A stretch of 64,000 bases of DNA from HyVt-105 sp049975425 (GTDB lineage: Bacteria; Bacteroidota; Bacteroidia; Bacteroidales; VadinHA17). The stretch is taken from positions 1 through 64,000 of the forward strand of contig JBNGDI010000016.1 of NCBI GenBank assembly GCA_049975425.1, read 5' to 3'. Numbering within the stretch: position 1 is the stretch's first letter; every line of letters starts with the position of its first letter. Positions 35,801 to 43,851 of this stretch are shown one piece after another. Both the position numbers and the translations under genes were made by a program. The notes beneath the pieces were generated by a model, which ran no database searches, had not been told where the DNA came from, and saw only the letters and a program-made list of their open reading frames with translations.

Positions 35801-37233
35801 GTTTCACCCATCCCCTGGTCATCAGGGACAATTCCCTGTTTTTTGAGGAGGTGCAGGTATACGATGACAGGGGCAATATGGCCACCCTGAACGGAAAGAT
35901 CGTTAACGAATCTTTTCGCGACCTGATACTGGACATGACACTCTATACCCGGAATTTTCATCTTCTGAATACCGACTACAGCGATAACACCGATTTTTAT
36001 GGAACCGCTTTCGCCACCGGCGTGGTAAGGATAAGCGGCCCGCCGAATGACCTGGAGATCCGGATCAATGCCCGCACGGAGGAAAATACAACGATTTACA
36101 TTCCGCTCACATCCGGGGATGTAGTTCAGGAAGTGAATTACATCCGTTTTATCAACACCCTGCCCGACGCCACCCGCGAGATAGACAAAAAGGAATACGA
36201 AGTAGACCTGTCGGGGATCAGAATGAATTTCAACCTCGAGATCACTCCCGCCGCTGAAACACAACTGATCTTTGATTCGCGGATGGGTGATATCATCAGG
36301 GGCCGGGGTTACGGAAACATCAACATGGAAATAAACACCTTCGGCAGGTTCAGGATGTTCGGGGAGTATGAATTCACTGAGGGCGATTACTTGTTCACCC
36401 TGCAGAACATCATCAACAAACGCCTGGATATCAGGGAGGGAAGTAAGATCATATGGAACGGCGATCCCCTCGATGCCAATATTGATCTGGAGGCCGTATA
36501 CAGCCTGCGAACTTCCCTCTATGAACTGTTCATGGAAGAAAATTTCAGAAGAAGGATCCCGGTGGAATGCCAGTTATTTCTCACCAACAGGCTGATGAAC
36601 CCCAATATCCGCTTCGACATACACCTCCCCACCGCCGATGAGGAAACACGTAATTACCTGAAAAATGCGATCAACACCGAAGAAAAGCTCAGCAAGCAGT
36701 TCCTTTCCCTGCTGGTATTGAACTCATTCCTGCCCGATCCAAATATCAATCCCATGGCCTCGACCAATCCGCTGGGCAGCTACACCCTGGGAGCCGAAAG
36801 TGTGGGAATCACCACCAGCGAGCTGCTTTCGAACCAGCTCAGCCGCTGGCTTTCGCAGATCAGCAATGACCTGGATATCGGGTTTACCTACCGGCCGGGC
36901 GACGAAATCAACCGCGACCAGGTTGAACTGGCTCTGTCGACCCAGTTGCTGAACGACCGGGTTGCCATCAACGGGAATGTGGATGTGGGCGGCTACCAGT
37001 CGCCGACCAATACCAGCAACATTGTTGGCGATTTCAATGTGGAGGTAAAGCTGAACGAAAGCGGAAAACTGCGTGTGAAAGCTTTTAACAGGGCCAATGA
37101 CAAGCTGATTTATGAGCAGGCTCCTTACATCCAGGGAATCGGTCTTTTTTACCGGGAAGAATTCGATTCCTTCGGACAGCTGCTGAACCGGTACCGGGAC
37201 AAATTATTCCGGAAAAATGAAGAGGAAGAATAA
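32842..37233 (+). CDS. TamB-type translocation and assembly module protein
   Basis: 1463 residues from a GTG. A single N-terminal membrane anchor is followed by a very long repetitive beta-strand periplasmic body and the C-terminal TamB/DUF490 domain, recognisable in the last 350 residues (RRIPVECQLFLTNRLMNPN and LSLLVLNSFLPDPN). TamB-like proteins bridge the inner and outer membrane and move phospholipids or assist outer-membrane protein assembly. The frame is open upstream to a TAG at 32779 with no ATG, GTG or TTG before 32842. The hydrophobic anchor already begins upstream of that GTG, so the real N-terminus probably comes from the leader frame at 32783. Confidence 0.88.
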   Translation: MITGLVLAGYVVIHIPRVQAEGVKKTLTYLERKLGNRIGFTRVRIKLFNRVMMSDFYLTDLQGDTLIKADIFSAHLQRFHPRDRVLFMNRIILENPDIRFRVDTAGEFNLTFLTEALKRKDLSKPKMRLRFDEIILREGRFTFRDERVDPGEKGVQFADLEMNNLDLSLGGLRVVRDSVSFHISHLSFLEKSGLLVRNWSSENMIHKQFADIRSIRFQTGRSSVSLPSLRLDYPSYSSMKFFSDSVRMQIGIETSNIALSDIALFAPALEDIDETVLMEGKINGRLSDLNGRDLKMFYGGNTYFQGNFDLIGLPRIHETFIFFEVEELVTSAVDIEALEFPRNNRRIRLPDNLRKLGRITYRGNFTGFTDDFVAYGSLDTELGELSLDLSFKPDSANYFSYEGSVRTSGFRLGKFISAEPTVGDIALSVNLAGISRSGKEFRAELDGVVDSLLLKGYRYTNIDLEGKMTEKMFDGSVEVEDPNVKLSFLGLLNFSGETPEFDFTLNVPRANLYNLNIDRQDTLSALSMLMTANFRGNNLDNLDGDIKLFNSSLQRHGREWNIYDFSLMAMNRPDTSMIRLHTDFMNAEILGKYEVACLPDAFEFLLQQYLPAMGRKIIDPDSLAMNDFTYHITFRNMDPMMQVMLPEYSISEGSTLSGRFAPADTDFSMTGNIDKLGFGKNYFSNLRINTTSGDSMYIARLQAEHLYLSRNFDLVDLRFSSRLQNDSLSIDIRWDDQARIRNMGEMHTVAHFRPSPSGKLPGLDVLIMPSQFMVQDTLWTLFPTQVTIDSSYTQVEGFRLQNKNQVLAMQGAVSSDPADTLHMDFQNLNLELINLFLNNEKTVLEGIIHGQASLSSLYRQPMFSSQLVIHNLAINREVIGNTTLASVWEPENKAIKATAYAMRNDDRTILLDGRYFPESSALDFEIKLEKLRLHLLHPFLSKVFRDVNGMASGNLTLQGTTREPHLNGMINMQKAIIELQFLNTRYSFTHPLVIRDNSLFFEEVQVYDDRGNMATLNGKIVNESFRDLILDMTLYTRNFHLLNTDYSDNTDFYGTAFATGVVRISGPPNDLEIRINARTEENTTIYIPLTSGDVVQEVNYIRFINTLPDATREIDKKEYEVDLSGIRMNFNLEITPAAETQLIFDSRMGDIIRGRGYGNINMEINTFGRFRMFGEYEFTEGDYLFTLQNIINKRLDIREGSKIIWNGDPLDANIDLEAVYSLRTSLYELFMEENFRRRIPVECQLFLTNRLMNPNIRFDIHLPTADEETRNYLKNAINTEEKLSKQFLSLLVLNSFLPDPNINPMASTNPLGSYTLGAESVGITTSELLSNQLSRWLSQISNDLDIGFTYRPGDEINRDQVELALSTQLLNDRVAINGNVDVGGYQSPTNTSNIVGDFNVEVKLNESGKLRVKAFNRANDKLIYEQAPYIQGIGLFYREEFDSFGQLLNRYRDKLFRKNEEEE

Positions 37234-37316
37234 CCGGTCCGGGAAATCACAAGCCCAAATAATATTCCCCCTTCATTCTCGTTTTTTTCTTAACTTCGCA
37301 AACAAAAATACAGAGC

Positions 37317-38012
37317 ATGCTGAATTGGTTTTTATTACAGATCCAGATGGCGGATACCGCCGCAGTGCAAACAGGTGAAGTTCAGGTTGAAACACTTTCT
37401 TACTGGGACCTCGCCTTCAAAGGGGGATGGGTAATGATCCCCATAGCCCTTCTTTCGGTTATAGCCGTGTACATATTTGTGGAAAGGTTTTTTGTAATCA
37501 GGAAAGCATCGCAGGAGGACATTACTTTCATGAACCGGATTAAGGAATATATCCATGAAGACAAAATAGAATCGGCCTTCACGCTGTGCCAGTCGACCGA
37601 TACGCCCATTGCCCGGATGATCGAAAAAGGGATCAGCCGTATCGGACGGCCGCTGAACGATATCAGCGCAGCGATTGAGAATGTGGGGAAGCTGGAAATC
37701 TACAAACTGGAAAAAGGGCTTCCCACCCTGGCAACGGTGGCCGGCGGGGCTCCCATGATCGGTTTCCTGGGAACGGTAATGGGGATGATCATTGCTTTTT
37801 ATGATATGTCGAATGCAGGGAACAATGTAGACGTGGGCATGCTTTCGAACGGTATCTATACCGCCCTGGTCACTACGGTAGCCGGGCTGATCGTTGGCAT
37901 CGTGGCATATTTTGCCTACAACATTCTGGTAGCCAAGGTGGAAAAGGTGGTGTTCAACCTGGAAGCCCGGACCACCGAATTTATGGATATCCTCAACGAA
38001 CCCGTCAAATAA
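37317..38012 (+). CDS. exbB: MotA/TolQ/ExbB proton channel family protein
   Basis: 231 residues with three membrane segments. The conserved channel region is LPTLATVAGGAPMIGFLGTV, followed by the last membrane helix with VTTVAGLIVGIVAYF. ExbB/TolQ with ExbD/TolR turns proton flow into work on outer-membrane partners. It heads the trio with exbD and the TonB-like gene. TAACTTCG at 37291-37298 is a one-mismatch -7 box. Confidence 0.92.
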   Translation: MLNWFLLQIQMADTAAVQTGEVQVETLSYWDLAFKGGWVMIPIALLSVIAVYIFVERFFVIRKASQEDITFMNRIKEYIHEDKIESAFTLCQSTDTPIARMIEKGISRIGRPLNDISAAIENVGKLEIYKLEKGLPTLATVAGGAPMIGFLGTVMGMIIAFYDMSNAGNNVDVGMLSNGIYTALVTTVAGLIVGIVAYFAYNILVAKVEKVVFNLEARTTEFMDILNEPVK

Positions 38013-38019
38013 GGAGAAA

Positions 38020-38412
38020 ATGGCCATTCAAAGCAGAAACAAGATCAGCGCCGGATTCAGCATGGCCGGAATGACGGATATCATTTTCCTGCTGCTGATC
38101 TTTTTCATGATCACATCCACCCTTATCCACCCTACGGCGCTTAAGCTGCTGCTCCCGCAGAGCAATACCCAGACATCTGCCAAACCGCTGACCACCGTAT
38201 CCATTACCCGTGACATTGAATATTACGTGGAAGACAGGCCGGTGGCCTTTGAAGATCTGGAACGGGTTTTGCAGGAAAGGATCGGGGATAACCGCGACAT
38301 ATACATTTCCCTGCATGTGGATCAGAGTGTCCCGATTGAATACGTGGTGAGGGTAATGAATATTGCCAAGGAAAACGAATACAAGCTCATTCTGGCCACC
38401 AGGCCCAAATAG
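38020..38412 (+). CDS. exbD: ExbD/TolR biopolymer transport protein
   Basis: 130 residues. One N-terminal membrane helix contains the proton-carrying aspartate in MTDIIFLLLIFFM; the rest is a small periplasmic domain. A strong AAGGAG ribosome-binding sequence at 38011-38016 overlaps the exbB stop codon, which is unusual among the Shine-Dalgarno-poor genes here and suggests tight coupling. Confidence 0.93.
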   Translation: MAIQSRNKISAGFSMAGMTDIIFLLLIFFMITSTLIHPTALKLLLPQSNTQTSAKPLTTVSITRDIEYYVEDRPVAFEDLERVLQERIGDNRDIYISLHVDQSVPIEYVVRVMNIAKENEYKLILATRPK

Positions 38413-38414
38413 GC

Positions 38415-39263
38415 ATGCTTCATGATCTGTTCATACACCGGAGAGGACTGATCGGCACTGTTGTTTTTCACGGGGTGCTGCTGGTACTGTTTCTGATCCT
38501 GGGATTTTCACCCCCTGAGATTCCCGAGGAAGAAGGCATACTGATCAATTTCGGATCGACGGAAACCGGCAGCGGACTGATCGAACCTCCCCGGGCTTCT
38601 GCTACACCTGAGCCACAACCTTCCACACCTCCTCCCGCAGAAACCAGTCAGCCGGAGGAAGAAGTCATGACCCAGGATTTTGAGGAAACGGCTGCCGTGG
38701 AATCGGGCCGGGAAGAAACCACTCCCCCCGAAAAAACACCCGAACAGACAGCACGGGAAAAGGAAATGGAAAGGCAGCGCCGGCAGGAAGAACTGGAAAG
38801 GCAGCGCCGGCTGGAAGAACAAAGAAAAATTGAAGAGATATATGACCGGACCCGGGCTGCCCTGTCGGGGAAAAATCTGGAGTCAGCGCAGAGCACGGGT
38901 GAAGGAGAAGCCGGAGGAGAAGGGAACCAGGGCCGCACGGAAGGTTCGGTCGAAAGCACGAGCCATACAGGCCGTGGACTGGGAGATAAAGGCATTGCGT
39001 TCGATCTGGCAGGAAGAACTCCACAGTACCTTCCCAAGCCCGAATACAATTACCAGAAAGACGGGCGGGTAGTTGTTGAAGTTACTGTCGACCGGTACGG
39101 GAATGTCACCAAAGCCATTCCCGGCGTAAAAGGATCGACCACCCTTGACGATTATTTACTTGCGGTGGCAAGAAAAGCGGCCCTGGCGGCCAAATTCGAT
39201 CCCAAACAGGATGCCCCCGCCTTTCAGAAAGGAACCATTACGTATTACTTTATTCTGGAATAG
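38415..39263 (+). CDS. TonB/TolA-like energy transducer
   Basis: 282 residues. One N-terminal membrane anchor, then a Pro/Glu-rich spacer (about 35-110), a charged coiled coil (RQRRQEELERQRRLEE), a Gly-rich stretch and a C-terminal TonB-fold domain (VVVEVTVDRYGNVTKAIPG). This is the periplasm-spanning arm that passes energy from ExbB/ExbD to outer-membrane receptors. The coiled coil is TolA-like, so the trio could be either a Ton or a Tol system. It starts two bases after exbD and converges with the TauE/SafE gene. Confidence 0.85.
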   Translation: MLHDLFIHRRGLIGTVVFHGVLLVLFLILGFSPPEIPEEEGILINFGSTETGSGLIEPPRASATPEPQPSTPPPAETSQPEEEVMTQDFEETAAVESGREETTPPEKTPEQTAREKEMERQRRQEELERQRRLEEQRKIEEIYDRTRAALSGKNLESAQSTGEGEAGGEGNQGRTEGSVESTSHTGRGLGDKGIAFDLAGRTPQYLPKPEYNYQKDGRVVVEVTVDRYGNVTKAIPGVKGSTTLDDYLLAVARKAALAAKFDPKQDAPAFQKGTITYYFILE

Positions 39264-39266
39264 TTT

Positions 39267-40067
39267 TCAGCCGGTTACCATCCCGATTACGGGATCGAGC
39301 AAGCCCACCAGCTTGGCCGCCGACAGCAGCAAGGTTACCAGCAGAATGATCCTGACGAATCCCGCCCCGCGTTTTACCGCCATCCTTGACCCAACGAATG
39401 CACCCAGCATATTCCCTATTGCAAGGGTAAGCCCTATCCCGAACCTTACCTGATCGTTGAACAGGAACACACCCAGGGCGAAGATATTATATACCAGCAC
39501 CACCAGCAGCTTGATGGGGTTAGCCCTGACCAGGTCGATACCGGCACCGAGCACCAGGGCGGCCAGGAGGAAAAAGCCCACACCGGCCTGGATAAAACCT
39601 CCATAAATACCGATGGAAAAAAACAGGGGCACCTGCAACCAGCTGGTTTTCGAACGCACAGATCCGGTCCGTACCTGCTCCTTCACCCATTTATCTGGTT
39701 TATACAGAATAATGAAGAACATCACCACCAGAAGGGCGCCGATGGTTTTTTCCATTACCTCTTCATTCAGGTTAACCGCTATCTGGGCGCCGATCAGTGA
39801 TCCGACAATTGCCGGCAGGGCCAGCCTGATCCCGGTTTTCAGGTCCAGGACCTTTTGCTGACGGAAACTGCCTACCGCCACCATGTTTTGCAGGATCAGG
39901 GCAACCCGGTTGGTCCCGTTGGCCACATTGGCCGGTAGCCCCAGAAAGATCAGAAGAGGCAGGGTAAGAAGGGAACCTCCGCCGGCCAGGGTATTGATGA
40001 AACCGGCCATAAATCCTATACCGATCACTGCCAGTATCATATACCACTCCATCGGAATCCAGTCCAT
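39267..40067 (-). CDS. TauE/SafE-family sulfite/sulfonate exporter-like transporter
   Basis: 266 residues, about eight membrane segments. The family signature repeats are GFMAGFINTLAGGGSLLTLP at the N-terminus and the related GGFIQAGVGFFLLAALV in the second half. Members move sulfite, sulfoacetate or other organosulfur anions, with unknown cargo here. It converges with the TonB-like gene with only three bases between stops. Confidence 0.85.
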   Translation of the reverse strand: MDWIPMEWYMILAVIGIGFMAGFINTLAGGGSLLTLPLLIFLGLPANVANGTNRVALILQNMVAVGSFRQQKVLDLKTGIRLALPAIVGSLIGAQIAVNLNEEVMEKTIGALLVVMFFIILYKPDKWVKEQVRTGSVRSKTSWLQVPLFFSIGIYGGFIQAGVGFFLLAALVLGAGIDLVRANPIKLLVVLVYNIFALGVFLFNDQVRFGIGLTLAIGNMLGAFVGSRMAVKRGAGFVRIILLVTLLLSAAKLVGLLDPVIGMVTG

Positions 40068-40190
40068 TATCCGTTGCTATTAAAAAAGCAGAGGTTTCCT
40101 TCTTTCAGGCACCCCTGCCATGCTGTTTTTCCCCGGAAAAAATAACAGAATGACAACAAAACGGTTTATTAATCCGCACACGGTTTTGTT

Positions 40191-40577
40191 TCATTCCTTC
40201 CTGAATAGTTCGGCGATGGCTATTTCCAGGTTATCCATCAGTTCATTGTCTTTGATCACGTAATCTTCTATGCCTTTTCTGGCAAGTTCGAGCACAATAT
40301 TCCCGCTGTCCTGCCCCGACAGCATGATTACGGGGATATCCGGTTCTTTTTCCCTGATCTTTTCATAGATTTCCATGCCGTTCATTACCCGGGCATCGGG
40401 CTTCATGAAAAGATAATCGAGAATGATCAGATCGGGTTTTCGGTCAAGTTGACCCAGACACTCCTCCCCGTACATGAACGTTTCCAGTTCATATGCCTTG
40501 TTTTCCAGCCTTTTTCTGACCAGGTTCAGGATGAAGGGATCGTCATCCACCACAAAAATCAGCTTGTTGTCTGACAT
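40191..40577 (-). CDS. Stand-alone response-regulator receiver domain
   Basis: 128 residues, a lone receiver domain. The acidic pocket is VVDDDPF (residues 11-13) and the phospho-acceptor is D54 in LIILDYLF. The switch region contains IPVIMLSGQDSG and the conserved lysine lies in DYVIKDNE. An unusual ten-residue insert follows D54 (FMKPDARVMN). No output domain and no kinase are adjacent, so it probably acts by protein contact. Confidence 0.9.
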   Translation of the reverse strand: MSDNKLIFVVDDDPFILNLVRKRLENKAYELETFMYGEECLGQLDRKPDLIILDYLFMKPDARVMNGMEIYEKIREKEPDIPVIMLSGQDSGNIVLELARKGIEDYVIKDNELMDNLEIAIAELFRKE

Positions 40578-40651
40578 GGATTGCGATTGGATTGTGATGA
40601 GCCGTTCAAAGTTAGTAAAAATGAATCAATACGTTACGCTTCCGGGAAAGT

Positions 40652-41932
40652 TCATCCTGCAAACAGGGGGTATTCCGCCATCATTTCGTTAACCTCTTTC
40701 TTCACACTCCGGATCAGATCCACATCCTGATAATTCTGAATAACCCTGTCAATCAGGTCCACAATGGTCACCATATCCTTTTCTTTCAATCCCCGTGTGG
40801 TAACGGCCGGGGTTCCCAGGCGCAACCCAGATGTATGCAGGGGCGGACGGGAATCGAACGGTACCATGTTCTTGTTCACGGTAATGTCGGCCTGAACCAG
40901 GGCATCTTCCACCTGTTTACCGGTAATTTCGGGATATTTGGTTCTCAAATCGATCAGCATGGAATGGTTGTCGGTACCACCTGACACCACCTGGTAACCC
41001 CGCTCAATAAATTCAGCCGCCATTCTGCGTGCATTCTTCACAACCTGTTTCTGGTATTCCCTGAACTCGGGCCGGAGGGCTTCGCCGAAAGCCACAGCCT
41101 TGGCAGCGATCACATGTTCCAGCGGCCCTCCCTGTGTTCCGGGGAACACACCTGAATTCAGGAGGGACGACATTTTCCGCACCACGCCTTTCCGTGTGGT
41201 TTTGCCCCATGGGTTCTTAAAATCTTTTCCCACCAGAATAATCCCTCCCCTCGGGCCACGCAGGGTTTTGTGGGTGGTAGAAGTAACAATATGGGCGTAT
41301 TTCAACGGGTTATCGAGCAAACCGGCTGCAATGATCCCTGCCGGATGGGCCATGTCAACCACCAGGACAGCCCCTACCTTATCGGCAATCTCCCTCATGC
41401 GGGCATAATCCCATTCGCGCGAATAGGCGGAAGCACCGCCCATAATCAATCGTGGTTTTTCCTTCAGAGCCAGTTCCTCCATCATATCGTAATCCACCGT
41501 ACCGGTGTCTTTCTTTACACCGTATGCTACCGGCCGGTACAGAATACCCGACAGGTTGACCGGCGAACCATGGGACAGATGGCCGCCATGTGACAGGTCC
41601 AGACCCAGAAAAGTATCACCGGGGTTCAGGCAGGTAAGGAATACAGCTGCATTGGCCTGTGCTCCCGAATGTGGCTGGACATTCACATACTCTGCATCAT
41701 ACAGTTCCTTCAACCGGTCGATGGCCAGCTGCTCGGTCTGGTCAACTATTTCGCAGCCACCGTAATACCTGTGTCCGGGATATCCTTCGGCATACTTATT
41801 GGTGAGACAGGATCCCATGGCTTCCAGAACCTGGGGGCTCACAAAATTCTCCGATGCGATCAGTTCGATTCCGTTTTTCTGGCGGTTTTCTTCCTGTTTG
41901 ATGAGATTGAATACCAGTTCGTCGCGTTTCAT
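40652..41932 (-). CDS. glyA: Serine hydroxymethyltransferase
   Basis: 426 residues, full length. It converts serine and tetrahydrofolate to glycine and methylene-tetrahydrofolate. The PLP lysine is in VTSTTHKTLRGPRGG near residue 228. The N-terminal IELIASENFVSPQVLEAMGS and the RYYGGCEIVDQTE segment are the expected substrate-binding parts. Confidence 0.96.
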   Translation of the reverse strand: MKRDELVFNLIKQEENRQKNGIELIASENFVSPQVLEAMGSCLTNKYAEGYPGHRYYGGCEIVDQTEQLAIDRLKELYDAEYVNVQPHSGAQANAAVFLTCLNPGDTFLGLDLSHGGHLSHGSPVNLSGILYRPVAYGVKKDTGTVDYDMMEELALKEKPRLIMGGASAYSREWDYARMREIADKVGAVLVVDMAHPAGIIAAGLLDNPLKYAHIVTSTTHKTLRGPRGGIILVGKDFKNPWGKTTRKGVVRKMSSLLNSGVFPGTQGGPLEHVIAAKAVAFGEALRPEFREYQKQVVKNARRMAAEFIERGYQVVSGGTDNHSMLIDLRTKYPEITGKQVEDALVQADITVNKNMVPFDSRPPLHTSGLRLGTPAVTTRGLKEKDMVTIVDLIDRVIQNYQDVDLIRSVKKEVNEMMAEYPLFAG

Positions 41933-42012
41933 AGATATGAAATTAAGATATTATCGGGTAAAGTTAAAGATTTTGGGGAACTTCCATTCCCTTCAAAAAC
42001 AGTTGTTCAGCA

Positions 42013-43782
42013 CTATGAGATTTCCATAAGCCATTTTCTGTAAACCGAGAACATTTTCGATTTGGATATCATGCCCATGTATTTTTCTCCGTCCACTACC
42101 GGCAGATTCCATGCCCCCGTTTCATTGAATTTGTGCATTACAACCTCCATGGAATCACGCGGGGAAATGGTCTCAGGCGGCAGGATCATCAGGTCGCGCA
42201 CAAACATGGTTTCATACAGATCGGGATTAAAGATAATATCCCTGATCTGGTCCATGTGCACAATGCCTTTCAGGTTCCCTTCCCCGTCCACCACGGGGAA
42301 GATGTTCCTTCTGGATTTGGAGATCACTTTTACCAGTTCCCCCAGCGAAACGTCGGGAGAAACGGTTTTCAGGTCTTTCTCAATCACTTCATCAAGCTTC
42401 ATCAGGGTAAGCACGGCCTGATCCTTGTAATGGGTCAGCAGTTCCCCTCTTTCTGCCAGACGCCGCGTATAGATGGAATGCGGTTCGAAATACATGATGG
42501 TCATGTAGGAAATGGTAGAAGTAATGATCAGCGGGATGAACAATCCGTATCCCCCCGTCAGCTCTGCGATAAGGAAGATAGCAGTCAGGGGGGCATGCAT
42601 AATGCCCGCCATGAGTCCGGCCATACCCACCAGGGCAAAGTTGCTCTCCGACAGATGGATCAGACCCGTCCCGTTCGCCGCCCGGGCAAACACAAATCCC
42701 AGGATCCCGCCGCTGAAGAGCGTGGGAGCAAATATCCCCCCAACTCCTCCGCTTCCGGTGGTAACCGCCATGGCCACCATTTTAAAAACCACGATCATGC
42801 TGAGAAAAAGCAGGAAAAGCCAGTACCGGTCCCTGAACGAAAAAAACAGGCTCGAGTGCAGGGTTTCCACCGCCTGTCCGCTGAGTATGGATTTCAGGGT
42901 TTCATAGCCTTCTCCGTAAAGGGGCGGAAATAGAAAGATCAGCAATCCCAGTATCATCCCGCCGGTCAGCAACCGTATCCAGGGTTTGTCCATTCTGAAA
43001 AAACGGCTTTCCACCTTCATTGTTCCCCAGGTATAGTAATAGGATACCAGACCACATACCACACCCAGCAAAATATAGAACGGGATATTGTTTAGTTCGA
43101 AAGGTTCCTGCAGGGTGTAGTTGAAGATCACATCCCTTCCCAGAAGAAAATTTGCCACGGTAGCCCCGGTAACGGAAGAGATCAACAGGGGAATAAGCGA
43201 CGACATGGTAAGGTCGAGCATCAGCACTTCCAGGGCAAACACCACGGCAGCAATGGGGGCCTTGAAAATCCCTGCAATGGCGGCCGAAGCCCCGCAACCC
43301 ACCAAAAGGGTCATCGTTTTGTAGTTCAGGCGGAGGATTCTTCCCAGGTTGCTTCCGATAGCAGATCCGGTCAGTACAATGGGTGCCTCCAGTCCTACCG
43401 ATCCCCCGAACCCCACGGTAAGGGTACTGGCCACCATGGATGAATAGGTATTATGCGGGGCCAGGTAGCTGTTTCTCCGGCTTATAGCATAAAGAATGCG
43501 GCTGATACCGTGCCCGATCTTATCCCTTACAAAGCGGTTCACAAAAACCACCGTCAGAAGGATCCCGATCATGGGGTAGGCAAAATACAGCACGCTGGCA
43601 CTCTCGATGGAAAGCCAGTTGGTAAGAAGCACACTGGTGTAATGTACCGTATTTTTCAGCAGGATGGCAGCCAACCCTCCCAGCACCCCGATCACCAGGC
43701 TCAGGATGAACACAAACTGACGGTGTGGTATATGCTTCAGCCGCCAGACCAGAAACCTGTGGAGAATACGCTCGGCCATCAT
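42013..43782 (-). CDS. ClC-family chloride channel/transporter with CBS pair
   Basis: 589 residues. About 430 residues of ClC membrane domain are followed by two CBS domains. Selectivity motifs are GFGGSVGLEAP, whose glutamate is the gating residue, and GGVGGIFAPTLF. A second glutamate in VFALEVLML fits the proton path, so it may be a Cl-/H+ exchanger. It lies immediately downstream of a paralogue on the same strand. The start is one of two adjacent ATG codons. Confidence 0.9.
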   Translation of the reverse strand: MMAERILHRFLVWRLKHIPHRQFVFILSLVIGVLGGLAAILLKNTVHYTSVLLTNWLSIESASVLYFAYPMIGILLTVVFVNRFVRDKIGHGISRILYAISRRNSYLAPHNTYSSMVASTLTVGFGGSVGLEAPIVLTGSAIGSNLGRILRLNYKTMTLLVGCGASAAIAGIFKAPIAAVVFALEVLMLDLTMSSLIPLLISSVTGATVANFLLGRDVIFNYTLQEPFELNNIPFYILLGVVCGLVSYYYTWGTMKVESRFFRMDKPWIRLLTGGMILGLLIFLFPPLYGEGYETLKSILSGQAVETLHSSLFFSFRDRYWLFLLFLSMIVVFKMVAMAVTTGSGGVGGIFAPTLFSGGILGFVFARAANGTGLIHLSESNFALVGMAGLMAGIMHAPLTAIFLIAELTGGYGLFIPLIITSTISYMTIMYFEPHSIYTRRLAERGELLTHYKDQAVLTLMKLDEVIEKDLKTVSPDVSLGELVKVISKSRRNIFPVVDGEGNLKGIVHMDQIRDIIFNPDLYETMFVRDLMILPPETISPRDSMEVVMHKFNETGAWNLPVVDGEKYMGMISKSKMFSVYRKWLMEIS

Positions 43783-43851
43783 AACGCAGCAAAAGTAGTA
43801 TTTTACCGTTAACCGGAAAACTGTATCATGGAAGAAAAACAGGGAAGGGGC

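Noticed and set aside
40144..40190. Inverted repeat ACAAAAC / GTTTTGT after the response-regulator gene as a terminator
   Set aside because: Stem is short and AT-rich with an internal mismatch and a long loop; not convincing enough to list.
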